Positions 1 through 62,000 of a stretch of DNA of 64,000 bases are shown in pieces (within the stretch, counting starts at the first letter, position 1; each line of letters opens with the position of its first letter). This DNA comes from Lamellibrachia satsuma (lineage: Eukaryota; Annelida; Polychaeta; Sabellida; Siboglinidae), in NCBI GenBank assembly GCA_033239005.1, contig BSQZ01000006.1, positions 5,107,501-5,171,500 on the forward strand, in the 5' to 3' direction. Below the pieces are notes generated by a model. It was not told the DNA's origin. It was given only the letters and a program-made list of their open reading frames with translations, and searched no databases. A program made the position numbers and the translations under genes.

Positions 1-110
1 TTGGAAATATGTATGACTTCTTCAACTACATCTGGTTTAACTCAAATTCTGTATTATTAGCAGTTTATATTTGTAGTCATGAAAAATAATTAATTTTGAC
101 TTTGCTCCAG

Positions 111-48988
<48,878 letters not shown>

Positions 48989-49134
48989 GGGGCGATGACT
49001 ACAGAGAGGAGCCGCACAACGTAAATATATGAGGATACTCAAACCAAGTTCATTCCTATTTAGGATATTCTTGCCAGACCAGTTGTCCGTGGATGTCGTT
49101 GTGCCGGCTGGTTTAATGTAGCTTCTAAAGCTGC

Positions 49135-49260
49135 CTCCACAAGTTATTTAGCTCGTTGTGAATCGGGTTTGTTGATGTTCAGATCTGTAGTGTGTGAATA
49201 GTTTATGCAATATGCACAGTCGGTTTAATAAAAGAGTGCGTATGTTTGTTACAAACATCA
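49135..49260 (+). repeat. Dispersed repeat family A, copy in the presumed 3' UTR
   Basis: gaatcgggtttgttgatgtt, cagatctgtagtgtgtgaat and cagtcggtttaataaaagag match the copies at 16425 and 18345. Confidence 0.7.
49227..49232 (+). other. Candidate poly(A) signal of the cadherin gene
   Basis: AATAAA 239 bp after the stop codon. It lies inside a copy of dispersed repeat family A, so it may be fortuitous. Other AATAAA sites occur further down. Confidence 0.4.
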
Positions 49261-49332
49261 AAACAAGCGATGTGGATCAATAGGTCGGGTAACTTACGAA
49301 ATTGTGAATAACCTTATATTATACCACATAAA

Positions 49333-49445
49333 GGTAAAAAGGTAAGTTCTTATAAAGTGCGGTATCCAGTCGTTGGGACTGCTCAAAGCACATTACACTT
49401 CAGCCCCTAGCAGACCTGTTCATTCCAACACCAACTCGAGTTCTC
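49333..49445 (-). mobile_element. SINE 3' fragment
   Basis: On the minus strand, gaagtgtaatgtgctttgag plus cagtcccaacgactggatac and tataagaacttacctttt match the tail of the SINE at 24567-24850. Confidence 0.7.
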
Positions 49446-51384
49446 TGGGAAGCATTCAGCCATGCTGCAAATACTACCACATCCCACTACCCTACTGTGT
49501 TCCACTACCTTACTGAGTCCCACTACCCTACCCTAATACACTAGTGTGTATTACTGGACTGCTGTGTATTGCGTATCAGATAAGTGTATTTTAGAATGAC
49601 TACATGATTAGAGATGTTCTCAAAACATTGATGTACAATGCTACATAAAACCGATGTCATTTAACGTCCAACCCATCGAACCCCCGCTACATCAAACTTT
49701 TAATTACATCGACCTGTGGATAGCCTTGAAAGTGTCCTTGTTCTTCAACCATCACAGTGTTCATATTGAGCCATCGTAACGCGTAAACTACATGGCTCAA
49801 AGTTAGCACCCTTATAAACTATGATCGGAATAAATGATGTTTGGGGGAAAATACATTGATGTATGGCATTAAACGTCTGCTAGGCCCCCACCGCAATAAA
49901 ACCAATTTGTGTAGTGTCACACTTTGATGTTTTGAGATCATATCTTACCAGTAATAGGATTTTGTATTACAATCTACTCTTTATTTAGGTGATGTTGACA
50001 GTTTCACTTCAGCATTGCCAGGTATGTTTATTTTAAGGTGGCGGTTATTGTAAATAAATGGTACTGTATTGTGGCATAGGTGCTATTGTAAATGATATAG
50101 GTGCAGGTGTTTTGTTTTATCATATCATTCCACTGCGACATTCCATGGTTTGCTGCGTTAACACAATCATTATAAGGCATTCTTTGGCCTTCTGTGTTAA
50201 CACACTTGCCACTAAGATACTGGAGATTGGCATTTGGATTATGAAAATCTCGTAAAATTGTGAATAGTCTGAAGAGAACAATAATGTATACTTTATTTAT
50301 ATATACATGGAAGTAATTAATATGTCAAGGCTTGTTTATTCAGTAATTGGCATTTATGGGTTTAATCTGCATTTTAACATTGCCATATATGAATGTAGTT
50401 CTGTCTATTTCAATGTGTCATTATTAATGATGTGTAGGGGGTATTTAAATTTACAAAGTCTGATCATTTTTTATCATAAAATCGTGCTATATCTGTTCTG
50501 TAAACCTCAATTTTGTAAAACAAATTAATCATTATCTGTTTATAGGCATAAATTTTGCCATTCAACTTGCCATCTAAATAACTGTCAAATTGAATAAAAA
50601 AATTGGTTCATTAAAAAACATTTGGGAAGACAAGACATGTAGATTTATGGTTTATATTATATAACACAACTTTACAATAAAAACGATCAGATTTTGCAAC
50701 TTTAAATTGTCTAGTGATAAAGAAATGGAAGTACAGTGTATATTTGTCATCGGTGATAACCATAACATAATTGAATATTTTACCAGCTCTGTAGCATTTC
50801 ACAGTGAGTTTCTCCATAATTGTGGCTAATGTCTGTAAGCCACCAGAGCTTTATCTGAATTCTTTTTTTTTTTACAAATTTAACTGTAGAAGAATTTAGA
50901 TTATTTTCACCACTACAACTTTCCCACTAAAAATGTATAAAATCAAGAAATTTAGCTCTACTTTTAGCAGGTTTTTCTCCTGTTAATTTTTCCAGTAAGA
51001 CATTTTGGGTGATGGGTGTATATTGAATACAGTGTTCAGTATATTTAAAATAAAATTATTTACTTATACATGCTCAACTGAAGACTTAATATGCAAAACT
51101 TGTTTGTTTTTGACTGAGAATATAGAAGGGTTAGATATACGCATGGTTACTCCTTTGGGGAGTCTAGGGTATGATGCTGGGGTACTTTGTAACCCATACG
51201 GTGTTAAACATGTACAAACTGAGAACAAACTAATTGTGTGCAACTGTAGCGGTGTATAATCGTTTTTTAAACATTTTTATATTTTGTAAACATACAAGTT
51301 TTGTACTTGGAGCAAAGGCATCGCTAATAAAGTGACCTAATGCAGAGAACACATTCCAAGTCTTGTGTTTATTACATCACAACA

Positions 51385-51930
51385 GGGAGGAGGCAATACA
51401 GTTAAAAGTACTGCAATTACTTGCAGTACAGTATTACAATTACTTGCAGTACAGTATTACAATTTCCTAAAAAGTATTGCAAATACGTTTGCAATACTTT
51501 TTCTTGGTAGTTTTTACGTACAATTGTTCGCAACATCGTGTGACTTTTTGAAGTTATGTAAATACAGTGGCGTCATCAGATATTATTATAACTGCCAGTA
51601 TTACGTCGCATCCCATCCAGAGGGTGGGTATTTTTACTAGTATTTGTTAATAATAAGACAAAAAAATATGTTATGGAAGCATTGTTTATTTCACATTCAA
51701 TACATCTGATACATGTTCTATCATGCAGGCAATACAATATACACCAATCATAATACAGAATGTCATTAACTTTAAATAATTTAATTAATTAATTTGCAAT
51801 AATATTGTTCATATGCATTACAGTATTGCAAATATTTGCAGTACTTTTGAAAGCATTGCAAATACTCGCAATACTCAATTGCAAATAAAAAATACGGCAT
51901 ATATTTTGCAATACTAAAAATTTAGAATTG
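51385..51930. mobile_element. Candidate MITE with GCAATACT-rich ends
   Basis: The left segment aaaagtactgcaattacttg and right segment (minus strand) aaaagtactgcaaatatttg are similar as inverted ends, with many internal attgcaaata motifs. No target duplication identified, so boundaries are approximate. Confidence 0.4.
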
Positions 51931-52057
51931 CAAAATTGTTATACATAATAGTCCAAGTATTGTATCTGTCTCTACTGAGTGATTGTGCACTTGTCATTAG
52001 AGTTAATGGTCATCGACTCGTCATGCTTTCTTGTGACACACAAATATATGTCTCAGA

Positions 52058-52140
52058 CTCTTCTGTATGTGACACCCCGGTCAGACTTGTATGTGACACC
52101 CTGGTCAGACTTGTATGTGACACCCCGGTCAGACTTTCTG
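52058..52140. repeat. 24-bp tandem repeat, three copies
   Basis: Units of cagacttgtatgtgacaccc plus tggt at 52082, 52106 and 52130 (partial). Confidence 0.88.
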
Positions 52141-53669
52141 ACTTGGTCAATAAAGTAGCCACATTCTCACATTGTGTCCAATTCTTACCAGCTTTGGTCC
52201 ACTTTAAGATGACCCCTTGATACTGTGACCCCCATATCATGTTACTAAAACAATTTTTACTGAACTACTGGTTTATGGTTGGAGGTGAACTACACAGACC
52301 TGTTAAGTCTCTCGTTTCTGGCGGGAGGCTCCAGTTTTTGGGACCCGCAATGGAAATGAAATCTCCCATTTTTCATGATTCCTCCCGTTTTCCCACAAAT
52401 TGTCTGACCACACTCTGTTCTAGAAATAAATATTTCCACATTTCCGTTGTGGCAGAAATTTTCCGAATAGCAACACTGTTAATATTCGTGTTATTGCAAA
52501 TTTTTTAATTATCTCGCCACCGGAATCATGTAATAGACATTTTAATTGGATGGAAATTATCACATGATCTGCAATAAGCGTTCCCGCAATCAGCTGTGTA
52601 TCCTTTGCTTGACTCGTGATTTTGCATTGCACACCATGGTTATGGTGATGCTACCACAATATACTAAATACATTTGACCTGCACATGCAAATGGCATACT
52701 CAGACATAATTTATGACTTGTATACATACACACGAAACTGTAACATAGAAGTAAGATTCAGGTCTTGTATATAAGACAAGCCAAGCAGTGATATAAGATT
52801 CAGGACTTATGTGTGATCACCCAATGATATAATATCCAGTCTTGCATATAAGTCGAGTGCAACAAAGGAAACGCCATACAGTATATATAATTATACATGA
52901 TTATCTAGCATAATTCATTGTCCTACTTGAATGTTTATGTACTGTTCACCAGTTATGATATCTAACTACTACAGTAACAACTATGATTACACATATTACA
53001 AGGAGAGGCAACACATCCCTAGGTGAACCCCTGGATCCACAAATATTGGACTACATTCAGGCAACTGATAACAGACAAGAGAGCCAATGTGCACAAATAC
53101 CACCAAATCACTAGTCTAAGTTGGCAAGATACTGTATCAGTGGTGGAATGTTCACTGAAATATCTATGCAGAGATTATGATTTTAATCTTGCAGGGAATA
53201 GGATGGCCCAGTGGTATGGTGTTGGTGACTTTCTAGGAGTTTCTTTCAGCCCCTCTGCACCAGAATAAATTACTACCTTGAGCAGCTTGAAAACTGATAT
53301 GTTTTAAATGTTCGATTTTATTATTTCGATACAGGCTATCTGATAAACCCAATCTTTCATTCTCAATGTAAACAACTTGCATTGACCTTTTTTTCGATAC
53401 ATTCATCCATAAATGACACCCTACCTGTATATTCAGGATCCTACAATGACATCACCTGTGAGGACACTGTGCATAGATTATGTACATAATAAAATATATA
53501 TATATATATAAACCAAAAACATATTTGTGCTTTGCTATTTTTACAATATACTAAATAAAATCACCTTAAAATAAACACACGTGTAGGGCTATGGCAATTA
53601 ACTCGGACAGCACAACAGACATACAGACACTTGGTTGAAACACTAAACATTAAATTGACACTTGTAGCC

Positions 53670-53855
53670 AGCATGTAGCATCTTTCTAAGATCTTTATGA
53701 CAACAAATTCAGAATGCATTATAATCACAGGTACAATACATTCAGACTAACCCTGCATGTAGCATCTTTCTAAGATCTTTATGACAACAAATTCAGAATG
53801 CATTATAATCACAGGTACAATACATTCAGACTAACCCTGCATGTAGCATCTTTCT
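53670..53855. repeat. 84-bp tandem duplication
   Basis: Two near-identical copies starting gcatgtagcatctttctaag, about 84 bp apart, plus a partial third. Confidence 0.93.
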
Positions 53856-53879
53856 AAACAATTCCCTCATTCGTTGGAC

Positions 53880-54275
53880 TTGGGTTGGGTTAAATTGTAA
53901 TTATCTAATCCGTAATTAATTAGTGTAACTGTAACCTATTGTTTAGAACAATGTAACTGTAGTTGAGTTTTTATGAGGCTGTGTAATTGTGACAGACCAT
54001 TGTAACTGACCCCACTAGAGACAGCAAGAATGCATGAATTCATTTAAAACCGTGTCTAAACATAAGCAATAATGGCACAGGTAATCTGACTTAGCAAAAC
54101 CAAACCTACAAACTATTGCAATTGACACTACATGTAGCATTGTAATAAACAATTTCAAGCAATGTAATTGATGTTTTTGTGTGATGTAGTTGTAACTGAT
54201 TTTTAAGTGTAATAATTGTAATGCATTTTTATGTTTTGTAATCGTGTCGTTGTAACTGAACCCAACCCCGGGGCT
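53880..54275. mobile_element. Candidate MITE with gggttgggtt ends
   Basis: The left end gggttgggttaaattgtaat pairs with the right end (minus strand) ggggttgggttcagttacaa. The interior is full of tgtaactg/ttgtaat motifs. No clear target duplication. Confidence 0.45.
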
Positions 54276-54376
54276 AGTTGCTATTGCTATCACAATATTG
54301 CAGGCAATGTGCACTGATGTAGTAAGACTGGCAGCGCAGATGCTCCTGAGTGGAGCCACAGTGTCTTGAAGCAGCA

Positions 54377-54475
54377 TCAGTTGAAGGACATCTGCAGCTC
54401 CTCCAGACCCTGGCTGCCTTTGTGCGACTCGAAGCGATACCGCGCCAGGTCCTTCCTCGTCACAAAGCCAATCAC
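54377..54475 (-). CDS. CLCN7: CLCN7 terminal exon (end of CBS2)
   Basis: Thirty-two codons plus TGA, phase 0. [14 protein letters not shown] is the last strand and helix of CBS2. Acceptor attgcag on the minus strand. Confidence 0.92.
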   Translation of the reverse strand: MIGFVTRKDLARYRFESHKGSQGLEELQMSFN

Positions 54476-57400
54476 CTGCAATGCAACCATCTCATTTGTT
54501 GCCATTAAAACTGCACAATTAGTATTTATGTAAACAACACGGCACTCGCTCAATCTGACAGAGAGATGTGTGTAGATGACACAGCTGCACTGCACCATCT
54601 GAGATCGTCTCATCACACAGCTGTGATCAAATGATCCAGAGGCACCAGGTTGTCAGTTGAGTTACAATGTGTCATCAAATTATATAATTACTCTGTCATC
54701 AAATATTACAGTTACATCATGTCATCAGATGATACAGTTGTATTATGCCATCAGATGATACTGTTATATCATCACCAGATAATATAGTTATATCATGTCA
54801 TCAGATGATACAGTTATATCATGTCATCAGATGACATAGTTATATCATGTTATCAGATGATATAGCGTGTCATTAGATGATACAATTAAACATGCCATCA
54901 GATGATAATGTTATATCATATCATCAGATGATACAGTTATATCATGTCATCAGATGCTATAGTTACATCATGTCATCAGATGATATAGTTATATCACATC
55001 TTCAGATTATATAGTTATATCATGCAATCAGATGATAGTGTCATCAGATTATACAGTTATATCATGTCTTGAGATTATTTAGTTATACACCTGTATCATG
55101 CAATCAGATGATACAATGTCATCAGATGATACAGTTATATCATGTCATCAGATGATATATTTATATGATGACATAGTTATATTGTGTCATCCAATAATAC
55201 AGTTATATTGTGTCATCAGATGACATAGTTATGTCATGTCATCAGATAATACAGTTATATCATGTCATCAGATGATATAGTTATATCATGTCTTGAGATT
55301 ATTTAGTTATATCATGCAGTCAGATGATACAGTGTAATCAGGTGATACAGTTATATCATGTCATCAGATGATATAGTTATATTGTGTCATCAGATTATAT
55401 AGTTATATAACGTGTCATCAGATGATACAGTTATATCATGTCATATGAAGATATAGTTACATTGTGTCATAAGATGATTTAGTAACAGAGTAGTTTGTAG
55501 CCTCACCTCATTGTTTTTATCGACCACCACCAGATGGCGCAACCCTAGACCACGGAACAACTTGAATATTCGTGGCAGAGACGTGTTCTAAAAGTAACAA
55601 ACATTAGAAAATATACGGGAAACCATTCTACGAGATAAAACAGATATACCTAGGGAATAATATGGCATTGTTAGCAGAGAAATAAATTGTGTATGACCCA
55701 ATATGAATGCACACACACATGCAAAGGTGCATGTTGGCATGCAGCACACATGCACGTACGCACATAAATACCATGAAATTGGAAGGAAGGAAGGAAGGCA
55801 GGTAAATAAATAAACGTTTCAATGCAGGCTAAGATGTATAACTGAATGAGGTCTGAGCAGACTGGCTGGAGTAACTTGAAGGGTACTCACATCAAACACA
55901 GTGTATGGCGCAGGGTTCATGTAGGGCACAAGATTGATGACACACGTGTTCTCGCGCTCCGTGATGTGGATTTGCTGCAAGTAAAGAATCGAATCTAAGC
56001 AGAGTAAACCACCCAACACACTGGCAGCTGCTAGTGACCAGTTCCATCAAACATGTGACAGGGCTACTTTATCACCTTAAATTCCCTCTATACTATTTTT
56101 GTCATTTTTAAACTAAATTGTCTTGTTTTTGTTTATATCTAAATGCTGCATTGTTTTGTTTTTAATGTGCATGTTTTTCAATGAGCTACATAAACTAGTC
56201 ATGTTTTACTACCTTAATACCTACGACTTAACCGTTGTGAAACTACCACCGGGACAGATACAACAATAAGAGGTGTGACCCTCACTCACCTCAATCTTTG
56301 GGAAGCGGGGATAGATTTCCCTGAAGTGATCAAGGGTCAAACGACTGGAGCCCCTTATCCCTGTCGTGGGATCTGTGAAAGCCTGGACAGATAATACAAG
56401 GTAAAACAAAGCAGCTGCTTACCCCATGCCCATCACCTAGCCCCTCCTCCATCACTTATCCCCTCCCCATCACCTAGCCCCTCCTCCATCACTTATCCCC
56501 TCCCCATCACCTAGCCCCTCCTCTATCACTTATCCCCTCCTCCATCACCTATCCCCTCCCCATCACTTACCCCCTCCCCATCACTTGCCCCCTCCCCATC
56601 GCTTACCCCTTCCCATCACTACCCCCTCCCCATCATTAAACTCCCCATCACTACCCCCTCCCATCACTTACCTCCTCCCCATCACTTACCTCCTCCCCAT
56701 CACATACCCCCTCCCCTATCACTTAGCCCCTCCCCATCACTTACCTTGTCACCTCCCCCATCAAACCAATTTAATTTAGTGACAAACACAAAATTCTTGA
56801 GATCGCCACTTAGAAACCTTCAGACATCAAACGGTTGTGAATTTGTTAAAGTTTTTCATGAAATGTTTGTACATGTCCTTCCTCACAGTTCTCACAGATG
56901 GGGTGAGTCTGATTAGTTCTGTACTGCAACGTTTCTCAACATTAAAACAGTGATAATTATTACCTTGTTTTTGAGCAGCACTATGAGCTGTGAACGTGTG
57001 ATTGTGCCTCGAAGCAAGCCAAACGTTGATCTACCAATCTGATTCTGAAAGACAAATACATTCAAATACCTGAAATAGGGCAAATACAATGAACTGCAAA
57101 GCATCCTGGGATTGTTGTCGGTAAAACAGTCATGAAGTAGTTTATGTTTCCTATGATTTTTTAGAAGCCATAAGTTTTCATTTCAGCACACTGTTCCCTC
57201 GTATTTCATTCAGTTTGGTATGTAAGGAGCCAAAATATTGTTGGCGTGCCCGGGGGAGGGCAATGGTGATATTTGAAATTGCCATGGGAGTATTACCATG
57301 AAGGAATCAATGTGGACGTCTGACGTAAATTACGTAACATAGAACAATGGTTGTATGCAACTGTTAGCGACGCTATGCGTGTTTCAACCATTGTTACATG

Positions 57401-58889
57401 ATGAAACCATAATTTTTGTGGCATCAAGATGTCATTGCCATTGCACTACTAAAACTTCATTCAAATAATCAAGAAAAGTAACACAGCTAGTGGCTTTGAC
57501 ATAAGATAAGACTCTGCAACTCCTACAGCTATCTGGCCTGCAAGGGCCACACTTAATGTATCTGGCCTGCAGGGGTCACACTTAATGTATCTGACCTGCT
57601 GGGCCACAATTAATGTCTGAGAAATGGCAGATGTTGTTCAATTTTGGGAAAAGTAAATGCCTACATACAGGACATGGGAACTTGGATGTAAACTATAAAA
57701 TGGGAGATACTGTTCTGGGTACTACTGTAAAAGAAAAGGACTTAGGAGTTACAATAAGCGCTGATATGAAAATTTCACAGCAGTGTGGTATTGCAGCTTC
57801 AAAGGGTAATAAAATTCTTGGATTGATTAAAAGAAGCATAACATACAAGGAAAAAAGTTAATTATACCTCTGTATAAAGCAATAGTTAGACCTCATTCAG
57901 AATACTGTATACAAGCATGGAGACCATATTGTAAGAAGGATATAGATACGTTTGAACGCATACAAAAGAGAGCAACTAAAATGATTCCAGAACTGAGAAA
58001 CCTTAGTTATGAAGAACACCTGAAAGAATGTGGTTTAACAACTCTAGAGACAAGGAGGTTACGAGGAGATCAGATTGAAGTTTTTAAGATATTGAATGGG
58101 TATGAAAATATTGATAGAAATATGTTTTTCTCACTCAAGAAGGATAGCAGAACTAGAGGACATGAGGTAAAATTAGTAAAGGATCAATGTAGATTGGACA
58201 TCAGGAAGCACTCGTTCTCACAGAGGACAATAAATGAATGGAACAAATTGTCTACAGATTGTGTAACTGCTAGCAGCGTGAATATGTTTAAAAACAAGGT
58301 TGACACATATCTCAGGAGGGTGGGTTATAAGTAGATGAACATTGTTGGACTCTCGATAAGCCACTGGCTTCCTTGTCCACTTGCCATCTGGGCCTTTGGC
58401 TTGGATGGCAAATCTGGTTAAATCTGGCCTGCAGGGGCCACACTTAATGTATCTGACCTGCTGGGCCACAATTAATGTATCTGGCCTGCAGGGGCCACAC
58501 TTAATGTATCTGACCTGCTGGGCCACACTTAATGTATCTGACCTGCTGGGCCACACTTAATGTATCTGACCTGTTGGGCCACACTTAATGTATCTGACCT
58601 GCTGGGCCATGCTTACAGGGCTCTTGCTGGTTAGGCTCTTCCAAGTTTGGGTCAAAATAAAGGCATATGGCCTGTTCACCTCCACTGTGCCACAGTGGCT
58701 TGTGAATGATTGGCCTGCTGGGCCACAATGCTTTATGAGTGACTGGCCTGCTCGGCCACACTTACAGGCTGTGAGTCGATGCGTTCAATGACCGGGAAGC
58801 CTTCGTGCAGGTCCTTCTTGAGCACACTGACGACGTGACCAACCGTCTCATTCGTCTGAAACGTCGTCACAGGATGACTCATCACTTCA
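54377..58889 (-). CDS. CLCN7: ClC-7-type chloride/proton antiporter, last six exons
   Basis: ClC-7 exchanges chloride for protons in lysosomal membranes together with OSTM1 (established for the family). Six exons on the minus strand (58889-58766, 57044-56964, 56382-56290, 55974-55891, 55587-55507, 54475-54377) chain in phase to 186 residues plus stop. CBS1 begins VMSHPVTTF and includes [23 protein letters not shown] and YPRFPKIE follow, then CBS2 with [20 protein letters not shown] and [12 protein letters not shown]. The C-terminus [20 protein letters not shown] plus EELQMSFN closely follows the [10 protein letters not shown]...GLEEL ending I know from vertebrate ClC-7, and not that of ClC-6. 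The membrane domain lies beyond the window. It is convergent with the cadherin gene. Confidence 0.9.
54660..55495. repeat. 26-bp ATC-rich minisatellite
   Basis: About 30 degenerate units of tatatcatgtcatcagatga plus tacagt fill the CLCN7 intron between exons 54475 and 55507. The array ends about 12 bp from the donor at 55506. Confidence 0.9.
55507..55587 (-). CDS. CLCN7: CLCN7 exon, CBS2 core
   Basis: Twenty-seven codons, phase 0: [20 protein letters not shown] then VVDKNNE. Acceptor ttttag, donor gtgagg. Confidence 0.92.
55891..55974 (-). CDS. CLCN7: CLCN7 exon, start of CBS2
   Basis: Twenty-eight codons, phase 0: [15 protein letters not shown] then [13 protein letters not shown]. Acceptor cttgcag, donor gtgagt. 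Confidence 0.92.
56290..56382 (-). CDS. CLCN7: CLCN7 exon between the CBS domains
   Basis: Thirty-one codons, phase 0: [20 protein letters not shown] is the conserved linker (human-like FRDAYPRFPPI from memory). Acceptor gtccag, donor gtgagt. Confidence 0.9.
56408..56760. repeat. C-rich minisatellite (cccctccccatcactta)
   Basis: Irregular units of about 17-20 bp near cccctccccatcacttac, within about 25 bp of the acceptor of exon 56290-56382 on the minus strand. Confidence 0.85.
56964..57044 (-). CDS. CLCN7: CLCN7 exon, end of CBS1
   Basis: Twenty-seven codons, phase 0: [20 protein letters not shown] then IVLLKNK. An acceptor 6 bp further in (aatcag) is possible and would drop two residues. 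Donor gtaata. Confidence 0.88.
57205..57485 (+). repeat. Dispersed repeat shared with 19905-20150
   Basis: Shared blocks include gatatttgaaattgc, atcaatgtgga, tgacgtaaattacgtaac and gtcattgccattg. Class unknown. Confidence 0.5.
57530..58765. repeat. 28-bp array flanking a CLCN7 donor, split by a LINE
   Basis: Units of atctgacctgctgggccaca plus cttaatgt at 57530-57616 and 58425-58765. The end next to exon 58766 reads ggccacacttac, i.e. the unit contains the donor-side sequence taagtgtggcc in gene orientation. A near-copy of the donor (cttacagg) lies at about 58610. Confidence 0.85.
57617..58424 (+). mobile_element. CR1-like LINE 3' fragment, divergent subfamily
   Basis: ORF2 C-terminal region: [40 protein letters not shown] and a 117-codon tail ([20 protein letters not shown] to RRVGYK). 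One frameshift near 57857. It is more diverged from the others than they are from each other. It sits inside the 28-bp array, antisense to CLCN7. Confidence 0.92.
58766..58889 (-). CDS. CLCN7: CLCN7 exon, start of CBS1
   Basis: One base plus 41 codons: [20 protein letters not shown] then [20 protein letters not shown] and P. Acceptor atttcag. The donor gtaagtgtggcc abuts a 28-bp array that shares this sequence. Confidence 0.92.
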
Positions 58890-59047
58890 CTGAAATCAAA
58901 AACATCTTATTTGTTTATTATTATATAGCACAAGTTATTTATTACAATATTATGTTTGTTGATTTATGTAGCCTTTATTGTATAAAGTGTCCAGGAATTA
59001 TTAACGACATCCAGAGAAATGGGTCCAGTTGAAGATTTATTTTAAAA

Positions 59048-62000
59048 CAGGTTCCAAAGTTCTTGATGAGTACACTGCAGTGATGGTGACAAAGTTCTTG
59101 GTGAGTACACTGCAATGATGGTGATAAAGTTCTTGATGAGTACACTGCAATGATGGTGATAAAGTTCTTGATGAGTACACTGCAATGATGGTGACAAAGT
59201 TCTTGGTGAGTACACTGCAATGATGGTGACAAAGTTCTTGGTGAGTACACTGCAATGATGGTGATAAAGTTCTTGGTGAGTACACTGCAATGATGGTGAC
59301 AAAGTTCTTGGTGAGTACACTGCAATGATGGTGATAAAGTTCTTGGTGAGTACACTGCAATAATGGTGATAAAGTTCTTGATGAGTACACTGCAATGATG
59401 GTGATAAAGTTCTTGGTGAGTACACTGCAATGATGGTGATAAAGTTCATGATGAGTACACTGCAATGATGGTGACAAAGTTCTTGGTGAGTACACTGCAA
59501 TGATGGTGATAAAGTTCTTGGTGAGTACACTGCAATGATGGTGACAAAGTTCTTGGTGAGTACACTGCAATGATGGTGATAAAGTTCTTGGTGAGTACAC
59601 TGCAATGGTGGTGATAAAGTTCATGATGAGTACACTGCAATGATGGTGACAAAGTTCTTGATGTGTACACTGCAATGATGGTGACAAAGTTCTTGGTGAG
59701 TACACTGCAATAATGGTGATAAAGTTCTTGATGAGTACACTGCAATGATGGTGATAAAGTTCATGATGAGTACACTGCAATGATGGTGAGAAAGTTCTTG
59801 GTGAGTACACTGCAATGATGGTGAGAAAGTTCTTGGTGAGTACACTGCAATGGTGGTAATAAAGTTCATGATGAGTACACTGCAATGATGGTGACAAAGT
59901 TCTTGATGTGTACACTGCAATGATGGTGACAAAGTTCTTGGTGAGTACACTGCAATGATGGTGATAAAGTTCTTGATGAGTACACTGCAATGATGGTGAC
60001 AAAGTTCTTGGTGAGTACACTGCAATGATGGTGACAAAGTTCTTGGTGAGTACACTGCAATGATGGTGACAAAGTTCTTGGTGAGTACACTGCAATGATG
60101 GTGATAAAGTTCTTGATGAGTACACTGCAATGATGGTGACAAAGTTCTTGGTGAGTACACTGCAATGATGGTGACAAAGTTCTTGGTGAGTACACTGCAA
60201 TAATGGTGAGAAAGTTCTTGGTGAGTACACTGCAATGATGGTGATAAAGTTCATGATGAGTACACTGCAATGATGGTGATAAAGTTCATGATGAGTACAC
60301 TGCAATGATGGTGATAAAGTTCTTGGTGAGTACACTGCAATGATGGTGAGAAAGTTCTTGATGAGTACACTGCAATGATGGTGATAAAGTTCTTGGTGAG
60401 TACACTGCAATGATGGTGAGAAAGTTCTTGATGAGTACACTGCAATGATGGTGACAAAGTTCATGATGAGTACACTGCAATGATGGTGATAAAGTTCTTG
60501 GTGAGTACACTGCAATGATGGTGATAAAGTTCTTGATGAGTACACTGCAATGATGGTGATAAAGTTCTTTGTGAGTACACTGCAATGATGGTGATAAAGT
60601 TCATGATGAGTACACTGCAATGATGGTGACAAAGTTCTTGGTGAGTACACTGCAATGATGGTGAGAAAGTTCTTGGTGAGTACACTGCAATGATGGTGAC
60701 AAAGTTCTTGATGAGTACACTGCAATGATGGTGATAAAGTTCTTGGTGAGTACACTGCAATGGTGGTGATAAAGTTCATGATGAGTACACTGCAATGATG
60801 GTGACAAAGTTCTTGATGTGTACACTGCAATGATGGTGATAAAGTTCTTGATGAGTACACTGCAATGATGGTGACAAAGTTCTTGGTGAGTACACTGCAA
60901 TGATGGTGATAAAGTTCTTGATGAGTACACTGCAATGATGGTGACAAAGTTCTTGGTGAGTACACTGCAATGATGGTGACAAAGTTCTTGGTGAGTACAC
61001 TGCAATGATGGTGATAAAGTTCTTGATGAGTACACTGCAATGATGGTGATAAAGTTCATGATGAGTACACTGCAATGATGGTGATAAAGTTCTTGGTGAG
61101 TACACTGCAATGATGGTGATAAAGTTCTTGGTGAGTACACTGCAATGATGGTGACAAAGTTCTTGATGAGTACACTGCAATGATGGTGATAAAGTTCTTG
61201 GTGAGTACACTGCAATGATGGTGAGAAAGTTCTTGATGAGTACACTGCAATGATGGTGATAAAGTTCTTGATGAGTACACTGCAATGATGGTGATAAAGT
61301 TCTTGGTGAGTACACTGCAATGATGGTGAGAAAGTTCTTGATGAGTACACTGCAATGATGGTGATAAAGTTCTTGGTGAGTACACTGCAATGATGGTGAG
61401 AAAGTTCTTGATGAGTACACTGCAATGATGGTGATAAAGTTCTTGGTGAGTACACTGCAATGATGGTGAGAAAGTTCTTGGTGAGTACACTGCAATGATG
61501 GTGATAAAGTTCTTGGTGAGTACACTGCAATGATGGTGATAAAGTTCTTGATGAGTACACTGCAATGATGGTGACAAAGTTCTTGGTGAGTACACTGCAA
61601 TGATGGTGAGAAAGTTCTTGGTGAGTACACTGCAATGATGGTGAGAAAGTTCTTGATGAGTACACTGCAATGATGGTGATAAAGTTCATGATGAGTACAC
61701 TGCAATGATGGTGAGAAAGTTCTTGATGAGTACACTGCAATGATGGTGAGAAAGTTCTTGATGAGTACACTGCAATGATGGTGAGAAAGTTCTTGATGAG
61801 TACACTGCAATGATGGTGATAAAGTTCTTGATGAGTACACTGCAATGATGGTGACAAAGTTCTTGGTGAGTACACTGCAATGATGGTGATAAAGTTCTTG
61901 ATGAGTACACTGCAATGATGGTGACAAAGTTCTTGATGAGTACACTGCAATGATGGTGACAAAGTTCTTGGTGAGTACACTGCAATGATGGTGACAAAGT

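Larger units (their letters stand above)
48989..54376. other. Intergenic region between convergent genes
   Basis: Apart from the repeat entries, I find no coding region with family similarity. Short open frames (for example 53023-53268) show no recognisable domain. The cadherin 3' UTR presumably occupies the start and the CLCN7 3' UTR the end. Confidence 0.7.

Noticed and set aside
53023..53268. Short open frame MNPWIHKYWTTFRQL... as a gene
   Set aside because: 81 codons with no recognisable domain, no splice context and no promoter evidence. Could be an old transposon scrap.
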